A stretch of DNA of 44,104 nucleotides, taken from assembly GCF_003367245.1 (NCBI RefSeq), contig NZ_QRGR01000042.1:1-44104 (forward strand), in the 5' to 3' direction. The position numbers and the translations under genes are program-made. The notes beneath the pieces were generated by a model. It saw only the letters and a program-made list of their open reading frames with translations. It was not told where the DNA came from and made no database searches. Shown piece after piece: positions 24,436 through 31,500 of the stretch. The stretch is from Pontibacter diazotrophicus. GTDB taxonomy: Bacteria; Bacteroidota; Bacteroidia; Cytophagales; Hymenobacteraceae. Within the stretch, counting starts at the first letter, position 1. Every line of letters begins with the position of its first letter.

Positions 24436-24856
24436 TCAGGGACTTTGGTTTTTACGTTCTTTGATTGGCAGCGGCATCTGAGTAGAAGGATTGTCTTTCA
24501 GGTATGCTTCCAGTGCAGTCTCCATGATGATTTCGCGCAGCGAGGTGCGGTCCCAGTACTCCACCCGCTTGGCCTTCAGGTACAGGTCCGCCCGCATGAT
24601 AGTGGAGAAGGGAATCCGCACGTCGGCCGCATCGAGATAGTCCTGCTCGCTAACGCCTCCCTCCTCTACTGCCTGGCCAGCTGGTGCCTGGTTTGTGGTC
24701 TCTTCCGGCTCCGCTCTCGTTTTATCTTTCGAGTAGATGAGCTCACTAAGTGATTTGCCTCCGGTCTTAAGTCCGGATGATTGGTTTCGCCTGTCTTTTC
24801 CTTTTGCCCTTGTTGCCTGTGTCTTGCGACCGGTTCGCGAGGAATAAGGGGTTCAT
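24436..24856 (-). pseudogene. Ribbon-helix-helix-like (partition or mobilisation type) gene with a frameshifted start
   Basis: The frame open from 24852 to 24436 on the minus strand encodes a basic N-terminus (SSRTGRKTQATRAKGKDRRN), a linker rich in Glu/Ala/Thr, then an RHH-like domain (DVRIPFSTIMRADLYLKAKR, then TSLREIIMETALEAYLKD). It has no ATG until residue about 86 (24597-24599). An ATG lies at 24856 in another frame; removing one C from the CCCC run (24847-24850) would join it and give 140 residues. The layout fits small plasmid partition or mobilisation proteins. The shorter MRADLY start could also be used. Confidence 0.45.
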
Positions 24857-25609
24857 GAACCTCATGAATGACATTAGTTTTTCTTGTGTCCTTGATCTAT
24901 AAGACCGAATGTATCGTCAAGCGGGCAGAAGACCTGTACCCCTGTGTCCACATCAGTACCCTCCACCAGTCGGAGCCTTTGCTGTCTTCTTCAAACCTCT
25001 CCACTCTAGCCCTTGCCAACCTGGAGGCTTTGTTTTTATAAGGGACTACATCACCTATAAAAATGAAAATGTTATCCCTGGATGTTGCTTCTGTCGCTAT
25101 AAAATCATTCGTAGTATTTGCTAAAGGATGCACTCCGGACACTTCCGCTGTCAGCTTTTTCTAGTCCACTGCTCCGTTTGCCTGCGTGTTGCAGGAGTAT
25201 ACGTCCTGCGTCTGTATCACGGCTACGTTGTGGGGCGTGTTCTCTCGGATAATGGTATCAGCAGCTCGCCCCTAACTTCTCGCTCAGGTGCTGATATAAG
25301 CTTCAGCCGATATCTCTATTGCTCGACTTGTTAAAGCGCGTCAGGAAAGCCCCTGTTAGACTGGCTGCTGATACCAGCAGGCTCCAGAACTGTTTTCACG
25401 CCCGGTGTCGAGAAGAAATCAGCCAGCAGCGGTATCAGGGAACAGTTTGTGTAGAGCCACACATTAATCATCGGCACAAATGATAGGCCTGCACGGCTCT
25501 TTAAACCCCCATGGAGGACTTCTTCTTCCCTTTTGTTATAGAAGCTCCACCTGCCTCATGCAATGACACGACCTGAACGGTTTGCTCCTTCATGCATGGG
25601 GCTATATTA
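24857..25609. other. Degraded accessory DNA
   Basis: No intact gene. The minus strand at 24897-25142 is open and contains protein-like sequence (FIATEATSRDNIFIFIGDVV, then KASRLARARVERFEEDSKG); whether this is the C-terminal part of a partition ATPase cannot be decided by eye. Another open piece on minus is at about 25509-25640 (KEQTVQVVSLHEAGGASITK). Stops interrupt all frames between them. The region looks like the relic of a mobile element. Confidence 0.4.
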
Positions 25610-25660
25610 CTGTCGTTTAGTATGACTGCCATACAGTATGACTGTCATGCTGAACGACAG
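25610..25660 (+). ncRNA. Long hairpin with wobble pairs, candidate structured RNA
   Basis: CTGTCGTTTAGTATGAC (25610-25626) pairs along all 17 positions with GTCATGCTGAACGACAG (25644-25660). The two non-Watson-Crick positions are U-G pairs on the + strand only. The 17-base loop contains CATACAGTATG, itself a short palindrome. No T-run follows, so it is not a simple terminator. It also contains two direct copies of TATGACTGNCAT. Confidence 0.4.
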
Positions 25661-26309
25661 TCTTGCGCAGCAAAGGCCAGAGAGCTGCTTCAGGTGGCCT
25701 TTAGCTTGGCAGTGTTCTCTGTTGCCTGCCCCTCATTCCCTATGAATTGATAGCAGGGCCTCTTTAAACCTTCTTACGCTGAGCTGGTGTGCTCTTACAA
25801 GCTTGATACAAAAGGGAAGAAAAGGAAGTGGTAGACTATCCCAGGAGGTCATGTCCAAAAAGCATGCATCAAGCCAACCTAAAGGAGGAGTTTGAGGATG
25901 CAGCTCCGGTTCATGAAAATATCACTTTCGGATTTTAAGCCTACCGTGTCGGCCCAATGTCCACCTAGCTCTCCAGCGCCTGCAGCACCTGCACTGACAG
26001 GGCGGATAACAGGTCATAGCCGGTAGCCTGCTCGATGTCATCCACTGTTGTGCGCTAGGTGCCCAGGCTTGGGCGTCATCAGCAGCTTCGCACCAGGTGA
26101 AGCAAAACATCCGGAAATTGTCTATCTTTAAGCTTGTGCTATTGTATAGCATATCCTTTCTTTAACGTGCAAAACCAGCGGGTGCCTTTCCAAGAGGCTG
26201 GCGCTTGCCATAACAAGCGGTCTGATAGAGGTCACTCGTCCAAACAATCGAAATTCAGGTCAAAGATGACGTGACGTGCATTAACAGTAAACACAAAATC
26301 AAGTTCTAT
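25661..26309. other. Degraded region upstream of the hydrolase gene
   Basis: No intact gene. It contains a nuclease remnant on minus (25937-26095). The last 150 bases are AT-rich and presumably hold the hydrolase promoter. Confidence 0.45.
25937..26095 (-). pseudogene. Remnant of a DNA/RNA non-specific endonuclease (C-terminus)
   Basis: The minus strand gives RTTVDDIEQATGYDLLSALS and VQVLQALES, then a stop. This is the C-terminal signature (TVD.IE..TGYDLLSALP) of the NucA/NUC1 endonuclease family. The preceding MTPKPG region fits the same family only if the frame is shifted. The catalytic DRGH part is absent. It is about 50 residues long. Confidence 0.6.
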
Positions 26310-27224
26310 ATGATGACTAAAATTTTACTCTCTGCTTTCCTGTCCTTGTCTTTGTTAAGCGCTTTTAGTCCTGGCTATGCACAGCGGCCATCTACCTCCG
26401 CTCAAACTGCGTCAAGAGTAGTGGAAGACGGCGGAACCGGTCCATACAGCGCCATTATGCTTACCGAAGGTACATTACCCACGCATACCGTCTTCCGTCC
26501 GGAAGACCTGAGCGCTTTTGGTAAAAAAAATAAACTGCCCATCATTGCCTGGGGTAATGGAGCCTGTGCCAATTCTCCCTGGGAACATGTTAATTTTTTG
26601 TCTGAGGTATCCTCTTATGGTTTTTTAGTCGTCGCTATTGGCCCCATGCCACAGGAAGGGGAAAAAGGGACCGGGAAATCGACATCCTCCCAGCTTCTAG
26701 ATGCGATTGACTGGACGGTTGCTCAGAATAAAGACAAGAAAAGCCCTTACTACAATAAAATTGATGTCACCAAAGTAGCCGTAAGCGGCATGTCCTGCGG
26801 TGGTCTGCAAACGCTTGAAGTAGCCTCCGACCCACGTGTAAGCACAGTAGTGGTTTATAATAGCGGTATTTTTAATACCCCCGGAAACGGGAGGAGTGCT
26901 ATGCCGAACCTTACAAAAGAAAACCTCAAGAAAATTCATTCGCCTACCCTGTATATGCTTGGAGGCGAAAAGGACATAGCCTATGCCAATGGCATGGACG
27001 ATTACAAGCGAATCAACCATGTACCGGTTTTCATGGCGAATATGGATGTGGGGCATGCCGGAACTTACAGCCAGCCGCATGGTGGTGAATTTGCTAAAGT
27101 TGCCACCGCCTGGTACCAATGGCAGCTGAAGGGCGACAGCGCGGCAGGCAGGCTATTTACAGGTGAACCTGCAGGTTTATCTAAGAACCCAATCTGGAGA
27201 GTTGAGAAAAAGAACATGCCTTAG
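26310..27224 (+). CDS. Secreted alpha/beta hydrolase
   Basis: 304 residues from the ATG at 26310 (MMTKILLSAFLSLSLL). The open frame extends upstream to 26271, but the signal peptide fixes the start at 26310 or 26313. It ends at about GYAQ, so the enzyme is periplasmic or exported. The nucleophile elbow is GMSCG (GxSxG, Ser in VAVSGMSCGG), the acid is in LGGEKDIAY, and the His in MDVGHAGTY, in family order. Residues LPIIAWGNGACANSPWEH near the N-terminus are the oxyanion strand. The fold matches PET-hydrolase/cutinase-like or acetyl-esterase-like secreted hydrolases; the substrate is unknown. It is a single gene following degraded DNA. Confidence 0.82.
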   Translation: MMTKILLSAFLSLSLLSAFSPGYAQRPSTSAQTASRVVEDGGTGPYSAIMLTEGTLPTHTVFRPEDLSAFGKKNKLPIIAWGNGACANSPWEHVNFLSEVSSYGFLVVAIGPMPQEGEKGTGKSTSSQLLDAIDWTVAQNKDKKSPYYNKIDVTKVAVSGMSCGGLQTLEVASDPRVSTVVVYNSGIFNTPGNGRSAMPNLTKENLKKIHSPTLYMLGGEKDIAYANGMDDYKRINHVPVFMANMDVGHAGTYSQPHGGEFAKVATAWYQWQLKGDSAAGRLFTGEPAGLSKNPIWRVEKKNMP

Positions 27225-27926
27225 GGCCAAAACCTGGCTCTCTCAAACTCTATACTGTGAGGCGTGGTCGGGCTTAACAATTTGGCACTAGGTAAAGCAA
27301 AGCGTTCTAAATTTGTCTTTCTACAAGATTACTCTAGCAAGCAGCAATTTCATACAATTTTAAAAGTGCCATATCAGTGGGTGCGCTTCCCGTCGGTAAT
27401 TTGTGACCAGTACAGGCAGTTTGATGAATTAAATATTTCAGAAGGTAATTGTGTGTCACCTTCCGCAAGGGTTTTACAGTCCTTTAATGTCCGTTTAAGA
27501 AATGTAAAAAAATCTGATTTAATGAATACCAAAGGCATACTGGAGGTTATAACTCACCCCAAGGAAGTGAGGCTGCTTACATAAAGATTGGGTATAGAAT
27601 AGTTTACTCGCTTTTGCTTAGCACATTTAAACTTTGACCATTCAAGCATCTCCATCATATGTTTTTCCCTTTTGTCAGATGAGGCCCAACCCTCTCAGGT
27701 AACAGTATCCTTATCTCAGACTTTTCTCTGTTGCATAACTTGTCCCGCAGGTTTAGTATAGCAAGTATATGACAAACACCGACAGCCTGCACCAAACCTG
27801 AAGGGTTTGTTCCTTTCTCTCAAACGTAGTAATAAAAGCATGCATATAAGTTCCGAGCGGCTAAAACAATAAGTGCAATTGTTTATAAAATATATTAGTA
27901 TGTTCGTATATCCCGCTAAAAAAACA
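27225..27926. other. Intergenic region with one doubtful ORF
   Basis: A frame from a GTG at 27264 to 27584 (106 codons) is open but not recognised; its composition tracks the AT-rich local DNA, so it is probably not a gene. Nothing is supported between 27585 and 27926 apart from an AT-rich leader before the 27927 start. Confidence 0.4.
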
Positions 27927-28298
27927 ATGAGAAAGCACGTACTACTCCTTTTCTTCTTTTTATTCGCTCTATTTTGCCAGGCGCAGACGGTCTTTAAAAC
28001 CAGGACGGGCAGCAAATACCATATAGAAACGTGCCGCTACCTGAAAAGCTCGATCGAGACAACGGTAGCACAAGCGCAGGCCGACGGATTAACTGCCTGC
28101 AGTGTATGCCGGCCAGGTACAGGAAAACCAAGTGCTGCTACCTCCAGCTCCTTCACCACTGAAACTGAAGGAAGCACTAATTCCACTAGCAGTAGTAGTA
28201 ACTCATCAGGAAGTGTGCGGTGCTCCGGAACGACCAAAGCAGGTGCGCAATGTAAGCGTACGACCACGAGCACTAGCGGCAGGTGTTATCAGCATTGA
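27927..28298 (+). CDS. Small secreted Cys-rich protein
   Basis: 123 residues from the ATG at 27927. Residues 1-20 form a signal peptide (LLLFFFLFALFCQAQ). Two Cys-containing modules follow: YHIETCRYLKSS...ACSVCRPG, as in Ada-like or HNH-associated metal-binding proteins (phage-type xxHxxxCxYLK), and a C-terminal VRCSGTTKAGAQCKRTTTS, GRCYQH, as in DUF5763-like zinc-binding tails. A Ser/Thr-rich linker (about residues 65-95) joins them. The first module is also found alone in secreted nuclease-associated proteins. The function is unknown; metal binding at the surface is an inference from the Cys and His spacing. It is monocistronic. Confidence 0.65.
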   Translation: MRKHVLLLFFFLFALFCQAQTVFKTRTGSKYHIETCRYLKSSIETTVAQAQADGLTACSVCRPGTGKPSAATSSSFTTETEGSTNSTSSSSNSSGSVRCSGTTKAGAQCKRTTTSTSGRCYQH

Positions 28299-28576
28299 AG
28301 CTTATTTGTTGAGCTTGTTTAGTCTAACCTGTTATGCCTGCAAGAGTTTGTATTGGCGCAGCTCTATGAAAAGACTGCTGCTCTCTCACTGGTGCGGGGG
28401 ATACTTTTTATATTAGAATTTGTAACCTTATATTCGATTCTTTTAATACAAATACGGAACATTCAAGGGACAATTGGTTCATTTTAAAAAACAAAACTTA
28501 CCTCCGCGTATCACCTGTCCTCGGTTTGTGAATCACTAATCATTCGTTCAAACTTAATAACTGATATTTTATCAAC

Positions 28577-31500
28577 ATGACGGCACCTTTAGAAACTGAA
28601 TTCATTTACTCCCCCTCCATCAATTTTGCCATGCAACAAAACCACGTTTCGGTGGTGCGTAAATTATGGATAAAGAACACGAGCGAAATTGATTTACAAA
28701 ATATCTCTATTGAGCTGACCAATGAGCCAGCGTTTGCAGCTGTATGGCAACACCAAATAGATATACTGAAAGCCGGGGAGAGTTTTGAGTTAAATGCCGT
28801 TCATTTAAAAATATCATCCTCTTATTTATCCAACCTGTCAGAGCGGATTTCGGGTAACTTTACCCTTGTCATTTCAGCAGAAAATCACCCTCTCTTCACA
28901 GGCAACTATCCTGTTTCCGTTTTGGCCTACGATCAGTGGAGCGGAGCGGCTATTCTCCCCGAGATGATAGCCGCCTTCATCACTCCCAACCATGCGGAGG
29001 TCCAGAAAATTATACGAAAGGCCGCTCCCGTTTTGGAAAGATGGACAGGCAGCCCTTCTTTTGATGAATACCAAAGCCGAAACCCAGACCGGGTACGGAA
29101 GCAGATGGCGGCGCTATATGAAGCCATTGCGGAATTACAGTTGGTGTATTGCAGTGTCCCCGCCAGCTTTGAGGAAAACGGGCAGCGCATCAGAATGTGT
29201 GATACTATTTTCTCACATAAACTCGCAAATTGCCTGGACATCTCTTTGCTCTATGCCGCTTGCTTAGAGGCGGTGGGAATCCATCCTCTCCTGGTATTTA
29301 CAAAAGGTCATGCATTCATAGGCGGCTGGCTTACAGAAGAGTCTTTTGCGGACCCTGTCAATGATGACCCTTCCCTGCTGACCAAGAGAACAGCAGAGGG
29401 CATTGATGAAATTGTGCTGGTGGAGGCTACCTGCATGAATGCCGGGAAACAAGCTTCATTTGATGAGGCGGTAGCCGCAGCCAATCAACACATGAAGAAA
29501 GAGGAGGACTTCAGATTGTTTGTCGACATCAAGCGTACCCGCTTTAGTGGCATCAGACCTTTACCCCTTAGAGTCCATACACCCAACGGTTGGGAAACCA
29601 TTGAGGAAGAACCTACTAAAGAACGCAAAAGTGACGCCCCGGAAGCCTTGACCACCGGAGTTGAGATACTGGAGGTAGAGCAGATAAAAGTCTCTAAGCA
29701 ACGACTCTGGGAACGGAAACTCTTAGACCTTACTCTTCGCAACAATTTATTGAACATCAGGCTAACCAAAGGAACTCTTCAGTTAATTTCAATAAATCTT
29801 AGTCAGTTTGAAGACAGCTTAGCGAGCGGACAGGAATTTCAGGTATTACCCAAGCCTGCAGACTGGGACAACCCGCTCCGTAACACAGGTATTTACCAGG
29901 CGCTTAACCAATCTGACCCTATTGCTGACTTAGTGAAGCATGAGTTCACTCAGAAAAGACTTCGCTCATACCTCACTGAAACAGAATTACAGCACAGTCT
30001 TACCAATATCTACCGCAGCTCCCGCCAGGCTATAGAAGAGAATGGTGCCAATACCCTTTACATTGCCTTAGGCCTCCTAAAATGGTATGAAACCCCAGCC
30101 AGCGAACGTCCACGCTACGCCCCCATCCTGCTGCTGCCGGTTGAAATAATCCGTAAGTCAGCGCAAAAAGGCTATGTCATCCGGAGCAGGGAAGAGGAAA
30201 CTATGATGAACATTACTTTACTGGAGATGCTGCGGCAGGATTTTGGAATCAACATAGGCGGGCTTGAAAACCTGCCCAAGGACGAGAGCGGCGTAGACGT
30301 GAAGCTTGTATTCAACATCATCAGAAAAGGCATCATGTCCCACTCCCGCTGGGATGTGGAAGAGCAGGCGCTTCTGGGTACTTTCTCCTTCAGCAAATTC
30401 ATTCTCTGGAATGACATACATAATAACGCAGACAAACTCAGCCAGAATAAAATTGTAAAAAGCCTGATTTCAGGCATGCTGGAATGGCAACCGGAAGCAC
30501 TGCCAGAGATAGAAGCACTTGACTCCGAGCTACACCCGGCAGAAATAGCCCTGCCTATCAGCACAGACTCCTCTCAGTTCGCGGCTATACTAAGCTCTGC
30601 TAAAGATAAAAGCTTTGTGTTGCACGGCCCTCCCGGCACAGGTAAGTCACAGACCATCACCAACATCATTGCCAATGCTTTATATGCGGGAAAGAAAGTG
30701 CTGTTTGTTTCCGCTAAGAAAGCCGCGTTGGACGTGGTGGAGAAACGCCTGGAGTCCATCGGGATAGGTTCGTTCTGCCTGGAGCTTCACTCCAACAAGT
30801 CCAAAAAGTCCGCTGTCCTGGAACAACTGAAGAGGGCGGCGGAGATAAACAGGAAGTCGTCTCCACAGGATTTTGAAGCGGAAGCGGAAAGGCTTTTGGT
30901 TACCCGCACAGAGTTAAATGGTTACGTGCAGGCCCTGCATCAAAAGTATGGGTTTGGGTTTTCGCTCTTTGAAGCGTTCACCCAATACAGCCAGTTAGCC
31001 CACACCCCAAGCAGTGTTTCTTTTACTCCATCCGCATTAGAACAGCTTACCCCTTCCCAGTTAGCCGAATGGCAGGATATCGTAGATCAGATCCAAGTGA
31101 TTGGGGCAGTCTGCGGGCATCCGCACCAACATCCACTGGAGGCAGTACAGGTTAATCAGTATGCCCAGCAACTAAAAACCGATGCCAGGCAACTCATCAG
31201 CAGTTACCAAAGTCTCCTTTCCCAATACCACAAAGAAGTGGCTGCCGTTTGCCGTATCCTCAAAATTGAACCTCAGCTCACCAGCAGGGAGCAGGCAGAG
31301 GCCCTGTCGCAACTCATCACACTTTTGCTCCGCCTGCCAGATGTGCCCGCCTCACTTCTGAATGTAGACCATGTAGAGCAAACTTTGTCTCAGGTACTGG
31401 GGCTGACAGCCCATGGCAAGAAAAGAGATGCTCTTAGCCAGCAACTGCTCCAAAAGTTTAATAAAACTGTTCTAAGCTATCCTGCGGAGCAAGCCCTGCA

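Noticed and set aside
24322..24753. 143-codon plus-strand frame
   Set aside because: Antisense to the RHH-like gene, whose protein-like sequence on the minus strand is far more convincing.
27264..27584. 106-codon frame from a GTG
   Set aside because: No recognisable motif, no clear ribosome site, and composition follows the local AT-rich DNA.
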